A DNA stretch of 64,000 bases. Origin: Clostridia bacterium. Lineage in GTDB: Bacteria > Bacillota > Clostridia > UBA1212 > UBA1255. A program made the translations under genes and the position numbers. The stretch is from contig JAEFAM010000004.1 of the NCBI GenBank assembly GCA_016287565.1, positions 33,703 through 97,702 of the forward strand. Direction: 5' to 3'. Below, piece by piece: positions 1-8,745 of the stretch (its first letter is position 1; each line of letters opens with the position of its first letter). The notes under the pieces are model-generated. The model saw only the letters and a program-made list of their open reading frames with translations. It made no database searches and was not told the origin of the DNA.

Positions 1-1136
1 GATTGTCCAGCTGCAACAGCAGCAAAGACAGCTTCAAGATCGGCGTCATCCTGCTTCACGATGAATCTTCCACTTACGACAAGAACTTCATCAACGGCAT
101 CAACGACGCTCAGAAAGCGCTTGGACTGAAGGACAGCCAGGTCATCATCAAAAAGGGCATTCCCGAAGGCAACGAGTGCTATGAAGCCGCTGCCGAGCTC
201 GTAGCGGAAGGCTGCAAGATCGTGTTCGCCGACAGCTTCGGCCACGAGGACTACATGATCAAAGCCGCTAAGGAATTCAAGGACGTTCAGTTCTGCCACG
301 CTACCGGTACGAAAGCCCACACCGAAGGCCTTGACAACTATCACAACGCTTTCGCGTCCATCTACGAAGGCAGATACCTTGCCGGTATCGCCGCCGGCCT
401 CAAACTTAAGGCCATGATGGAAGCTGACAGCACGATCGTTCCGAAGATCGGCTACGTCGGCGCCTTCACCTACGCCGAAGTTATTTCCGGTTACACCTCT
501 TTCTACCTTGGCGTTAAAGAGATCGTTCCCAACGTCACCATGGACGTTCAGTTCACCGGTTCCTGGTACGACGAGAACGAAGAGCGCAACGCCGCTCTCG
601 CTCTGATCAACGGCGGCTGCGTGCTTATCAGCCAGCATGCCGACTCCATGGGCGCTCCCTCCGTCTGCGAGGACAAGAACGTTCCCAACGTATCCTACAA
701 CGGCTCTACGCTCAGCTCCTGCCCCAACACCTTCATCGTTTCTTCCAGGATCGACTGGGCTCCTTACTTCGAGTACATCTGCAACCAGGTCATCAACGGC
801 AAGAAGATCGATACCGACTGGACCGGAACTATCGAGACCGCTTCCGTCAGACTTACCGACGTCAACGACAAAGCCGCGGCTGCCAATACCCAGGCCACTA
901 TCGACCAGTATAAGGCCGAGCTCATCGCCGGTACCCGCCACGTATTCGACACCAACAACTTCACTGTTGACGGCCAGAAGCTGACCTCCTACAAGGCTGA
1001 CGTTGACACCGACGCCAACTACGAGGGCGACACCGAAGTTATCAAAGACGGATATTTCCACGAGTCTGAATACAGATCCGCTCCTTACTTCGATCTTGCT
1101 ATCGACGGTATCACCAGGATTAACGTTGCGTTCTGA
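1..1136 (+). CDS. BMP-family (PnrA-like) substrate-binding lipoprotein, 5' truncated
   Basis: The reading frame is open to the left edge, so the start lies outside the window; the TTG used by the ORF track at base 3 is not a credible start. The visible protein begins ..LSSC-NSSKDSFKIGVILL, which looks like a lipobox cysteine followed by the mature N-terminus. The IGVILLHDE start, the GYVGAF stretch and ISQHADSMGAP are typical of the Bmp/PnrA fold (Pfam Bmp), extracellular receptors for nucleosides or related compounds. The three following genes encode the matching ATPase and two permeases in the order of the B. subtilis yufNOPQ (nupNOPQ) system. The exact ligand is not readable from sequence. 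The family call is secure; only the signal peptide is missing. Confidence 0.93.
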   Translation, partial: LSSCNSSKDSFKIGVILLHDESSTYDKNFINGINDAQKALGLKDSQVIIKKGIPEGNECYEAAAELVAEGCKIVFADSFGHEDYMIKAAKEFKDVQFCHATGTKAHTEGLDNYHNAFASIYEGRYLAGIAAGLKLKAMMEADSTIVPKIGYVGAFTYAEVISGYTSFYLGVKEIVPNVTMDVQFTGSWYDENEERNAALALINGGCVLISQHADSMGAPSVCEDKNVPNVSYNGSTLSSCPNTFIVSSRIDWAPYFEYICNQVINGKKIDTDWTGTIETASVRLTDVNDKAAAANTQATIDQYKAELIAGTRHVFDTNNFTVDGQKLTSYKADVDTDANYEGDTEVIKDGYFHESEYRSAPYFDLAIDGITRINVAF

Positions 1137-1160
1137 TAACACGACGATCCAGGATCCACG

Positions 1161-1194
1161 GAAAGGCAGGCGGCTGCCTGCCTTTCTGTTTTTT
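1161..1194 (+). terminator. Intrinsic terminator or attenuator between BMP gene and ATPase gene
   Basis: Perfect 11-bp stem GAAAGGCAGGC/GCCTGCCTTTC with loop GGCT, followed by TGTTTTTT. It sits between the binding-protein gene and the transporter genes, a common arrangement that lets the receptor be made in excess while read-through feeds the ATPase and permeases. Confidence 0.85.
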
Positions 1195-1225
1195 CCCAAA
1201 AACATTGTTGCGGAGGGAGCGACAG

Positions 1226-2824
1226 ATGACTGACCCTGCAGAAAAAACGCGGGACCTGACGGAGAACGCGAATCGGCCGTATGCTCTTGAACTTAAAGGC
1301 GTTTCGAAGGCGTTCGGCTCGATACAGGCGAATTATAAAGTTGATCTTCAGCTGAAACACGGCGAGATCCTTGCCCTTCTGGGCGAAAACGGATCCGGAA
1401 AGACCACGCTCATGAATATGGTCGCCGGCATCTATTTCCCGGACGAAGGGCAGATATTTGTTGACGGAGAAGAAGTTGTAATAGGTTCTCCGAGAGACGC
1501 GTACAAGTATAAGATCGGTATGATCCACCAGCATTTCAAGCTGGTAGATCTGTTTTCCGCTGCGGAAAACGTTGTCCTGGGCGTCAACGACGGCTCCAGG
1601 TACAGCATTAAAGAAGTCAACGAGCGCGTACGGCAGATAGCTGACCGGTACGGTTTTAATATAAATCCCAAAGACAAGATCCACGAGATGTCCGTTTCCC
1701 AGAAACAGACCGTGGAGATACTTAAAGTCCTTTACAGAGGCGCGGAGATACTGATCCTGGACGAACCCACCGCGGTGTTGACGCCCCAGGAGACGGAAGT
1801 GCTGTTTTCGGTGCTGCGCCAGATGAAGGCGGACGGCAAATCAATCGTTATAATCACCCACAAGCTTCACGAGGTGCTGGCGATCTCCGACAGAGTCGCG
1901 GTGCTGAGGAAGGGCGAACATATTGCCACGGTCAACACGGCGGAGAGTACGGAGAGTTCTCTTACCGAGATGATGGTGGGCAAAAAGGTGTCGCTGAACA
2001 TTGACCGCACCGAGCCCCACGATACCGCTGAGCGGCTGGTGGTGAAAGGCCTTTCCGGGCACAATCCCGAGGGGCTAAAGGTCCTTGACGACGTTTCGTT
2101 TACGGCGTTCGGCGGCGAGATACTGGGCATCGCGGGTATCGCGGGCAGTGGTCAAAGGGAACTGCTGGAGGCCGTGGCAGGCATATACAGCCCGGACGAA
2201 GGCGAGATCACCTACATAGAGCCCAAGAACGGGGACCGGGTCAATCTCCGCAAAAAGACGCCTCTTCAGATACGCGAGCTGGGAGTGCGGCTTTCCTTCG
2301 TGCCCGAGGACCGTCTGGGCATGGGCCTGGTGGGCAGCATGGACATCACGGACAACGTCATGCTCCGCAGCTACCGTTCCGGCCGCACGATATTGCTGAA
2401 CCGCAACGATCCCAAAAAACTGGCCGAAGATATTGTCCGCGACCTCGAAGTTGCTACGCCGAACCTCCGGACTCCCGTCAGGAGATTGTCCGGCGGCAAC
2501 GTACAGAAAGTGCTGGTGGGGCGTGAGATCGCCTCCGCTCCTTCAGTACTCATGGCCGCGTACCCCGTGAGAGGCCTTGACATAAACTCCTCCTACGCCA
2601 TCTACAACCTGCTCAACGATCAGAAAGAGCGGGGAGTGGCCGTGATCTTCGTAGGAGAAGACCTGGACGTGCTGATCGAGCTGTGCGATCGGATACTGGT
2701 CATCAACTCCGGCAGGGTCACCGGGATCGTCGACGCCCGCACCACCGACAAGGAGACCGTGGGCTTCCTTATGACCAAGTCGGACGACAGGCCGAAATCG
2801 GATGAGAGGGGTGGAAACAGCTGA
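1226..2824 (+). CDS. ABC transporter ATP-binding protein, two NBDs, BMP/nucleoside importer
   Basis: Tandem NBD protein of about 532 aa that powers the BMP-dependent importer. First NBD: Walker A GENGSGKTT, signature SVSQKQ, Walker B ILILDEPTAVL. Second NBD: degenerate Walker A GIAGSGQRELL without the Lys and signature LSGGNVQK, as is usual in the sugar/nucleoside (RbsA/MglA/YufO-like) class. Walker B of the second NBD reads VLMAAYPVRGLD, also the expected 'P.RGLD' variant. The track starts at TTG 1205, but ATG 1226 is preferred because CGGAGGGA ends 8 nt upstream. The stop TGA overlaps the ATG of the next permease by one base, showing translational coupling. Related to B. subtilis YufO/NupO. 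Confidence 0.95.
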   Translation: MTDPAEKTRDLTENANRPYALELKGVSKAFGSIQANYKVDLQLKHGEILALLGENGSGKTTLMNMVAGIYFPDEGQIFVDGEEVVIGSPRDAYKYKIGMIHQHFKLVDLFSAAENVVLGVNDGSRYSIKEVNERVRQIADRYGFNINPKDKIHEMSVSQKQTVEILKVLYRGAEILILDEPTAVLTPQETEVLFSVLRQMKADGKSIVIITHKLHEVLAISDRVAVLRKGEHIATVNTAESTESSLTEMMVGKKVSLNIDRTEPHDTAERLVVKGLSGHNPEGLKVLDDVSFTAFGGEILGIAGIAGSGQRELLEAVAGIYSPDEGEITYIEPKNGDRVNLRKKTPLQIRELGVRLSFVPEDRLGMGLVGSMDITDNVMLRSYRSGRTILLNRNDPKKLAEDIVRDLEVATPNLRTPVRRLSGGNVQKVLVGREIASAPSVLMAAYPVRGLDINSSYAIYNLLNDQKERGVAVIFVGEDLDVLIELCDRILVINSGRVTGIVDARTTDKETVGFLMTKSDDRPKSDERGGNS

Positions 2825-4104
2825 TGAGTTCATATAACGTAATAAAACACGAGGTTTCTAAAGAACCGCTTATCCACATTACGAAAAACAGCGCCATGCC
2901 TTTCTGGAAGTCGTTTCTGATCAGAGCCGCGGCGGTGGCCATCGCCTTCCTGCTCTGCTCGATATTGTCGTACCTGATGATCGGCGCCAATCCGCTGGAG
3001 TTCCTGAAGACCTTCTGGGACGGCAACTTCGGCATCAACGCGGCGGCCAGCAAGATCGTTATCTGGAAGCTGGCGAAAGACACGGCGGTGCTGCTGTGCA
3101 TTGCCCTGGCAATAACTCCCGCGTTCCGCATGAAATTCTGGAACATCGGCGCCGAAGGCCAGGTGCTCATCGGGGCGCTGGCGGCGGTGGCCGTGGTATA
3201 TTACAGCGGCGACAAGTTCCCTGACTGGCTCCTCTTCCTGTTTATGCTACTGGCTGCGGTGGCCGCGGGCATCGTCTGGGCCGTGATCCCGGCAATATTC
3301 AAAGCCATCTGGAACTCAAACGAGACGCTGTTCACCCTGATGATGAACTACGCCGCCACGTATTTCGTAGCGTTCTGCCTGGTGAAATGGACTCCCGACG
3401 GCTCCAGCACACTGGGCGAACTTAAGAGAGGCCACCTGCCCTCCATAGGCCACCCGTACCTTCTGCTGATCCTGACGGTGCTGCTCATCACGGGACTGCT
3501 GTTCGTCTACCTGTATTACAGCAAGCAGGGCTACGAGATTTCGGTGGTAGGTGAGAGCCAGCGCACCGCCAAATATATCGGCATCAACGTTAAGAAAGTC
3601 ATCATCCGGACCATGACGCTGTCCGGCGCCCTTTGCGGCCTCACCGGTTTCATGATCGTTGCCGCGCTGGACCATTCCGTTACCACCACCACGGTGGGCG
3701 GCCGCGGATTTACGGCAATAATCGTTTCCTGGATGGCCAAGTTCAACCCGCTGGTGATGATCGGCGTGGCGTTCCTGATCGTTTTCCTGAACCAGGGCGC
3801 GAACCGCCTGGCAACGAATTTCCGCGTGGGCAAGGCGTTCCCGGATCTCGTAGTCGGCGTGATCATTTTCTTCGTGATCGGCTGCGAATTCTTCATCAGA
3901 TATAAGGTGCACATCCGCAGGAAGGCTCCCGCGGCTGCGTCTGTTTCGGGCAACGTCGCCGAAGGCATATCGGAAAGCGGCGAAGGGTCCGGCGGCGGAG
4001 GCGGAGACGGAAGCGGAGTCGTCGAAGCTTCCGGAGAGGCCCGTTCGGACGAGGCCGTCAACGAGACCGTCAATGATACCGAAAAGGAGGGCAACGCAAA
4101 ATGA
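2824..4104 (+). CDS. ABC transporter permease (BMP/nucleoside importer), subunit 1
   Basis: Polytopic membrane protein of the BPD_transp_2 family (YufP/RbsC-like), pairing with the next gene. Hydrophobic segments run through the first 350 residues, with the family sequence FWNIGAEGQVLIGALAA near residue 105. The last 60 or so residues are an unusual Gly/Ser/Glu-rich cytoplasmic tail (EGSGGGGGDGSG) absent from typical homologues and probably disordered. The start overlaps the ATPase stop, and the stop overlaps the next start (ATGA), so all four genes form one operon. Confidence 0.93.
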   Translation: MSSYNVIKHEVSKEPLIHITKNSAMPFWKSFLIRAAAVAIAFLLCSILSYLMIGANPLEFLKTFWDGNFGINAAASKIVIWKLAKDTAVLLCIALAITPAFRMKFWNIGAEGQVLIGALAAVAVVYYSGDKFPDWLLFLFMLLAAVAAGIVWAVIPAIFKAIWNSNETLFTLMMNYAATYFVAFCLVKWTPDGSSTLGELKRGHLPSIGHPYLLLILTVLLITGLLFVYLYYSKQGYEISVVGESQRTAKYIGINVKKVIIRTMTLSGALCGLTGFMIVAALDHSVTTTTVGGRGFTAIIVSWMAKFNPLVMIGVAFLIVFLNQGANRLATNFRVGKAFPDLVVGVIIFFVIGCEFFIRYKVHIRRKAPAAASVSGNVAEGISESGEGSGGGGGDGSGVVEASGEARSDEAVNETVNDTEKEGNAK

Positions 4105-5057
4105 TCGTTTTTGAATTCCTTTTAAACGCGCTCGCCATCGGCATCACGTTCCTCTACGGCTCAATGGGTGAGACCATCACCGAAAAAGCCGGCCACCTGA
4201 ACCTCGGTATCCCCGGCATCATGTCCGTAGGTTCCGCCTGCGGCTGCGCCGTGCTCAACGTACTGTGCCGCGACGGCTGCCCGGTGCATCCCGTCCTTAT
4301 CGTAATACTCGCCCTGCTGGCCACCCTTGCGGGCGGAGCGCTGATGGGGCTGCTGTACAGCTTCCTTGCCGTATCACTCCGTTCGAACCAGAACGTGACC
4401 GGTCTGGCAATGACCATTTTCGGCGTGGGCCTGGCCAAGTTCATATTCGCGAAGCTGGAAGTCGACGGCGTGTTCTACACCCGCTCCACCAAATATTTCC
4501 GCTTCCCCTTCGCCAACACCACCTCTTCGCTCCAGTACATCGGCATACTGGTGTTCCTGGGGATCGCGCTGGCAATAGTATCCTCCGTCGTGTTGTCCCG
4601 CACCCGCGTGGGGCTGCACCTGAGGGCCGTGGGCGAGAGCCCGGCAACTGCGGACGCGGCGGGCATCAACGTAACGAAATACAAATATATTGCCACTATA
4701 ATCGGTTCGGCCATTGCCGCGCTGGGCGGCCTGTTCTACATCGTGGACTTCCAGGGCTCCCAGGAAGCGTATCTGACGGTGGAAGCGATGGGCTGGCTGA
4801 GCGTTGCCCTGGTCATATTCTCCACCTGGAGGCCCTACGTGAGCATTTTCGGATCTTTCGTGTTCGGCGTGCTCTACATCCTCGGCTCCTACCTGCCGTC
4901 CTTCGGGCTTAAGGTGGATATGGCAACGTCGAACCTCATCAAGACGCTGCCTTACGTCGTGACGATAATCGTTCTGATCATCACCAGTATCCGGAACAGG
5001 CCCGAGAACCAGCCTCCGGCCTCGCTGGGCGTGTCATATTTCAGAGAGGACAGATGA
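4101..5057 (+). CDS. ABC transporter permease (BMP/nucleoside importer), subunit 2
   Basis: Second permease of the importer, YufQ-like, 318 aa. It has the early conserved patch GSMGETITEKAGHLNLGIPG and multiple membrane segments, followed by the GESPATADAAGINV cytoplasmic loop that contacts the ATPase. ATGA overlaps at both ends couple it to the first permease and to the downstream glycosidase. Length and motifs are normal for the family. Confidence 0.93.
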   Translation: MIVFEFLLNALAIGITFLYGSMGETITEKAGHLNLGIPGIMSVGSACGCAVLNVLCRDGCPVHPVLIVILALLATLAGGALMGLLYSFLAVSLRSNQNVTGLAMTIFGVGLAKFIFAKLEVDGVFYTRSTKYFRFPFANTTSSLQYIGILVFLGIALAIVSSVVLSRTRVGLHLRAVGESPATADAAGINVTKYKYIATIIGSAIAALGGLFYIVDFQGSQEAYLTVEAMGWLSVALVIFSTWRPYVSIFGSFVFGVLYILGSYLPSFGLKVDMATSNLIKTLPYVVTIIVLIITSIRNRPENQPPASLGVSYFREDR

Positions 5058-7534
5058 CATTGAAATCGACCTTTATAGTCAGAAAAGCTGCGGCGCTGTT
5101 TTTATGCGCCGCTTTGTTTCTCACGGTCGCCTCCGTTTCCGCGGCGGACGATCTTCCGAAGCTCAGCGGCGAATCTGCCCGCACCGTGAAAGAGCTGTAC
5201 AACGGCGTGACGCTGACCTCCGTGACAACGCCTTCGGGTTCCGCGTACGGATACCAGAACTTCAACATCGTCAGTTTCGACCTGGCCCAGCGCGATCTGT
5301 ACCTGGAGACGTTCTACTACAACAATGACGCCAGGCGGCTCAATACGGTTGCCAACGACATCACCCAGTACAACCAGACGCACCCGGGGAAGACGGCTAT
5401 CGCGGCGGTCAACGGCGATATGTGGATGGTTGCCTACGCCCATGCCCGGATCGAGGGCAGCGGCACGTCCTACGGCGGGTACAGCGACGCGGTGGTCAAA
5501 AAAGAATTGACCGTATCCCGGTCCTACAACGTAGTCGACGGCGAGATATTCACTTCCGGCACCATCGAGCAGGAAACGCCTTACGCCGGAACGGCCTGGG
5601 CTTTCGGTATCACCGACGATTTTGTCCCGCTGCTGGGCCAGCCGGTGGTGGATATCAAGGCCACGGACCTTACGAATTCCGCCACGATGAATATTGACGG
5701 AGTGAACCGCCTGCCCGCAAACAACGCCATCGTTATGTACACCGACCGGGTCATGAGCACCTACACCGGGTTCGCCCTGGACGACGCATACGAGATCCTG
5801 CTGGAATTCGACAGCGACTATAAACCTGCCCACGGCATGGACGTGACCGGCACGGTGAAGGCGATATACAGCCCCGAAAACGGCGTAAATCCCGGCAAGA
5901 TCAATGAAAAGCAGATGGTGTTGACCGCCAGAGGTTCGGCCAAGATCGCCGCCATCAAGAAGTTCGCCGTGGGAGACAGGATCAACATAACGTTGTCCGT
6001 CACCGACCTTCAGGGCAATACCGAGCAGTGGCGCCGGGTGACCAACTCCGTGGGCGGCAATATCGTTTACGTCCAGAACGGCGTGCTTACGGGCGCCGGG
6101 CTGGAGAGCGGCTATCCCACCACGCTGCTGGGCTACGACAATTCCGGAAAGCTCATCATGCTTACGATGAACGGCCGGGGCCAGGGAGGCACCGGTGGCA
6201 GCGGAGCGAGGCTGGCGCAGCTGTGCAGAGATCTGAACCTCTACAACGCGTTCATTCTTGACGGAGGCGGGTCCATGACGATGGTGGTGAACGACGGCAC
6301 CAAATACACGCCGGTGAGCCACGCCGTTGACAGCAACGGAACGTCCTACCGCACGGTGAACAACGCGGTCATTCTTGCCCACGGCCCGGAGCGCGCGGCC
6401 CAGGGCGAGTTCGAGATCGAGCTGCCCATCGAAGTGACTGACCCGCTGAACATCAGCTTCCCGTCTTCGGGGTACGTGAAGTCGCTGATCTCCGGGGAGA
6501 ACCAGGCCATGTCGGGCTGGGAGGACGGCTGCCTGAAGCTGACGGGTTACAAGATGAACCAGACGGCGGGGATGGCGGATCCGTACGTGAGCCTGAGCTA
6601 TCAGAACATCAAGAAGACCGTCAGCGCGGGTACGTACAAGTACATCACGCTGGTGTACAAGATGCCTACGACCAACGCGGGCAAAAGCTATTATACGGAG
6701 CTGTTCTGCCAGTGCGAGGGCAGGGGAGCCGAGGGGGGCCAGAGCGTGCTTGCTGCAACCCGGGCAACGGACCGGTACGAGTACGTGACCTTTAATGCTT
6801 CTACGCTGAGCAAGTGGAAGGGGACGATCACCGGGCTGCGCATCGACTTTTTCGCGGGCAACAGTCCGAATTTGAGGGACGGGGACGTTATGTACGTGCA
6901 CAACGTCATCCTTTCGAAGACCGCGTCGGATGCCAAGGCCGAGGCGTCGGCCATCGTGAACGAGCTCAACGGCGACGAACCGGCGACTCCCACGCCTACG
7001 GTTAAGCCTACCGCGACGCCTACGCCTGCGCCTACGGCTACTCCGACTCCTGCTCCGACCCGGACTCCTACAAAGGCGCCTACCGAGGTGCCCACGGCAA
7101 CGCCGGCTCTCACTAAAGCGCCTACCGCAACGCCTACGGCCGAACCTACGGCGACACCCACTTTAGAGCCAACAGCCACGCCTACCGAGGAACCCACGGC
7201 CGAGCCCACGGCAATTCCGACCGAGACGCCTACCGAGGAGCCTGCCGCCGAACCCACCGAAGTCCCGACAGAGGAACCCCCGGCAACGGCCGTTCCCACC
7301 GCCGATCCCACCGAAATTCCACCTACCGAGGCGCCTTCGCCCGTCGTTACCATGGACAATGTCACGGCAGTTCCGGAGCCCACCGATCCGCCTGAAGACA
7401 AGTCGGAAAAGTCCTCCGGCAAGCTTCTCTCCGACGCCGCCTCCATTGCCATCGCAGTCGGTGCGGTCCTGATCCTGGCAATGATCCTGGTCACCCTCGT
7501 TATCGTCCGCAGGAACAGGAAGAACAAAAAATAA
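5054..7534 (+). CDS. Surface-anchored phosphodiester glycosidase family protein (NAGPA-like)
   Basis: 826-aa secreted protein. A signal peptide (basic start, hydrophobic core, cut near VSAADD) leads into a domain with AAVNGDMW and ILDGGGSMTMVVND, the hallmark patches of the NAGPA/phosphodiester glycosidase fold (Pfam PF09992), which cleaves GlcNAc-phosphodiesters and related links. Residues of about 470-640 look like a beta-rich accessory region. A Thr/Pro/Ala/Glu linker of about 125 residues follows. A final membrane helix (IAIAVGAVLILAMILVTLVIV) and RRNRKNKK tail anchor it to the membrane. The start overlaps the permease stop by ATGA, so it is translated with the importer. This suggests, as inference, that it trims phosphodiester glycosides whose product is imported. 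Fold call sure; substrate unknown. Confidence 0.88.
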   Translation: MTLKSTFIVRKAAALFLCAALFLTVASVSAADDLPKLSGESARTVKELYNGVTLTSVTTPSGSAYGYQNFNIVSFDLAQRDLYLETFYYNNDARRLNTVANDITQYNQTHPGKTAIAAVNGDMWMVAYAHARIEGSGTSYGGYSDAVVKKELTVSRSYNVVDGEIFTSGTIEQETPYAGTAWAFGITDDFVPLLGQPVVDIKATDLTNSATMNIDGVNRLPANNAIVMYTDRVMSTYTGFALDDAYEILLEFDSDYKPAHGMDVTGTVKAIYSPENGVNPGKINEKQMVLTARGSAKIAAIKKFAVGDRINITLSVTDLQGNTEQWRRVTNSVGGNIVYVQNGVLTGAGLESGYPTTLLGYDNSGKLIMLTMNGRGQGGTGGSGARLAQLCRDLNLYNAFILDGGGSMTMVVNDGTKYTPVSHAVDSNGTSYRTVNNAVILAHGPERAAQGEFEIELPIEVTDPLNISFPSSGYVKSLISGENQAMSGWEDGCLKLTGYKMNQTAGMADPYVSLSYQNIKKTVSAGTYKYITLVYKMPTTNAGKSYYTELFCQCEGRGAEGGQSVLAATRATDRYEYVTFNASTLSKWKGTITGLRIDFFAGNSPNLRDGDVMYVHNVILSKTASDAKAEASAIVNELNGDEPATPTPTVKPTATPTPAPTATPTPAPTRTPTKAPTEVPTATPALTKAPTATPTAEPTATPTLEPTATPTEEPTAEPTAIPTETPTEEPAAEPTEVPTEEPPATAVPTADPTEIPPTEAPSPVVTMDNVTAVPEPTDPPEDKSEKSSGKLLSDAASIAIAVGAVLILAMILVTLVIVRRNRKNKK

Positions 7535-7566
7535 GGGGACAATATAAATAAGCTAACAGATCAAAG

Positions 7567-7608
7567 TCATCGGCAATCACGTTTTTCAGCGGGTTGCCGA
7601 TGATTTTT
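7567..7608 (+). terminator. Intrinsic terminator of the BMP importer operon
   Basis: Stem TCATCGGCAA/TTGCCGATGA (10 bp, perfect) followed by TTTTT. It closes the operon 33 bp after the glycosidase stop. The first palindrome of the repeat element starts 19 bp beyond the U tract. Confidence 0.9.
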
Positions 7609-7626
7609 ATAAAGTAACTCGAGCCT

Positions 7627-7942
7627 GCAACGGGGGACAGACCCCGGTTGCCGAACCGGCCGCGAACGAGGGACAGACTTGCGTTCGCCGCTTTTCCCGG
7701 AATTTTCGAAAAATTACAGGCATATTTCGAATATTTACGGGGAAATTCTACGGGCGGTAGAATTTCGGCAACCGGGGTCTGTCCCCCGTTGCAGGTTTAG
7801 CTCGCACGCCAGTGCGGATTTAGCTTGCCCGAAGGGCAAATTTAGCTGCGTGCCGTGCACGCAATTTAGCTCGCACGCCAGTGCGGATTTAGCTTGCCCG
7901 AAGGGCAAATTTCGCTTAAGAACGGGGACCTGTCCCCCGTTC
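7627..7942. repeat. Composite palindromic element, type A, with hairpin chain
   Basis: This element fills the 7535-8025 spacer. It starts with palindrome P1 (GCAACGGGGGACAGACCCCG..) at 7627-7651. Nested inverted repeats follow: GCGAACG..CGTTCGC, then GAAATTCTAC-GGGCG-GTAGAATTTC. P1 in reverse complement lies at 7768-7792. Next comes a chain of five small hairpins joined by ATTTAGCT: CGCAC/GTGCG, TTGCCC/GGGCAA, TGCGTGC/GCACGCA, CGCAC/GTGCG, TTGCCC/GGGCAA. The end is the palindrome AACGGGGACCTGTCCCCCGTT. The track ORFs crossing it are artefacts of the repeat. A sister copy of the long P1-P1 segment lies at 43580-43930. Confidence 0.9.
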
Positions 7943-7952
7943 GCGGCCCGGT

Positions 7953-7981
7953 TTGCGCGGCACGGCCCGAGGTGGTATAAT
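7953..7981 (+). promoter_or_regulatory. Sigma-A promoter for the 8.0 kb ABC exporter genes
   Basis: TTGCGC, 17-bp spacer, TATAAT. It begins 11 bp after the end of the repeat element and about 45 bp upstream of the ATG. The same TTGCGC-17-TATAAT layout occurs at 43936. Confidence 0.75.
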
Positions 7982-8025
7982 TGACCCAGGACAAGCGTCG
8001 TTGACGCGCTGGAGGTAAAATCAAT

Positions 8026-8727
8026 ATGCTGAAAATCGAGAAATTGACCAAAATGTACGGCGACAAGGCAGCCGTGAAAGACCTTGACCTTCACATCGCA
8101 CCGGGCGAGATATACGGCTTTATCGGCCACAACGGCGCGGGCAAGACCACCACGCTGAAGAGCGTTGCCGGCATCCTGAAATTCGACAGCGGCACGATCA
8201 CCGTCTGCGGAAAATCCATCGTGGACGATCCGGTGGAATGCAAGCGGCACATGGCGTACATCCCGGACAACCCGGACCTTTACGAGTTTATGACGGGCAT
8301 TAAATATCTGAATTTCGTTGCCGACGTTTACGGCGTCAGCGCCGCCGACAGGCAGGAGCGGATCCGCAAATACTCCGAAGCGCTGGAGCTCACCGGGTCG
8401 CTGGCACAGGGCGTGTCCGAATACTCCCACGGAATGAAGCAGAAGCTTGCCGTGATCGGAGCGCTGATCCACGAACCCGACCTGATCCTGCTGGATGAGC
8501 CCTTCGTGGGACTTGACCCGCTGGCCTCCCACACGCTCAAACAGATCATGCGAGACATATGCGACCGGGGCGGAGCAATATTCTTCTCCACCCACGTGCT
8601 GGAAGTGGCCGAAAAGCTCTGCGACAAGGTCGCCATCATCAAGAACGGACAACTCGTCAGGTCGGGGACCATGGACGAGGTGCGCGGCGACACGTCTCTT
8701 GAAGAAGTCTTCCTTGAACTGAAATGA
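8026..8727 (+). CDS. ABC transporter ATP-binding protein (ABC-2 exporter type)
   Basis: 233-aa single NBD that drives an exporter with the next gene. Walker A GHNGAGKTTT, signature YSHGMKQ (instead of LSGGQ, a normal variant), Walker B LILLDEPFVGLDP, H-loop STHVLE. ATG 8026 has GGAGGT nine bases upstream. It resembles the EcsA/YxlF group, whose members export peptides or act in membrane homeostasis. The substrate cannot be told. Confidence 0.93.
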   Translation: MLKIEKLTKMYGDKAAVKDLDLHIAPGEIYGFIGHNGAGKTTTLKSVAGILKFDSGTITVCGKSIVDDPVECKRHMAYIPDNPDLYEFMTGIKYLNFVADVYGVSAADRQERIRKYSEALELTGSLAQGVSEYSHGMKQKLAVIGALIHEPDLILLDEPFVGLDPLASHTLKQIMRDICDRGGAIFFSTHVLEVAEKLCDKVAIIKNGQLVRSGTMDEVRGDTSLEEVFLELK

Positions 8728-8745
8728 CAGGACCGGTGCGAAAAA

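Noticed and set aside
3-5. TTG start of the first ORF
   Set aside because: The lipobox cysteine is at codon 4, so the signal peptide must lie upstream, outside the window.
5102-6901. 599-aa minus-strand ORF opposite the phosphodiester glycosidase
   Set aside because: It is a high-GC shadow frame, rich in His/Arg/Val, with no RBS; the plus-strand frame has recognisable domains.
6985-7340. CCTACGGC-type short tandem repeats in the glycosidase gene
   Set aside because: They encode the Thr/Pro/Glu linker of a surface protein; ordinary low-complexity coding sequence.
7793-7920. Hairpin chains considered as a CRISPR array
   Set aside because: Units are 9-nt linkers and 13-16-nt palindromes of recurring sequence, not long identical repeats with unique spacers, and no cas genes are present.
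7679-7984. ORF through the 7.6-7.9 kb repeat (and similar ORFs at 15961, 45413, 47494, 51711)
   Set aside because: The peptides (ACPKGKFSCVPGTQFSSHAS type) are translations of the repeat modules; they recur wherever the repeat occurs and have no start signals.
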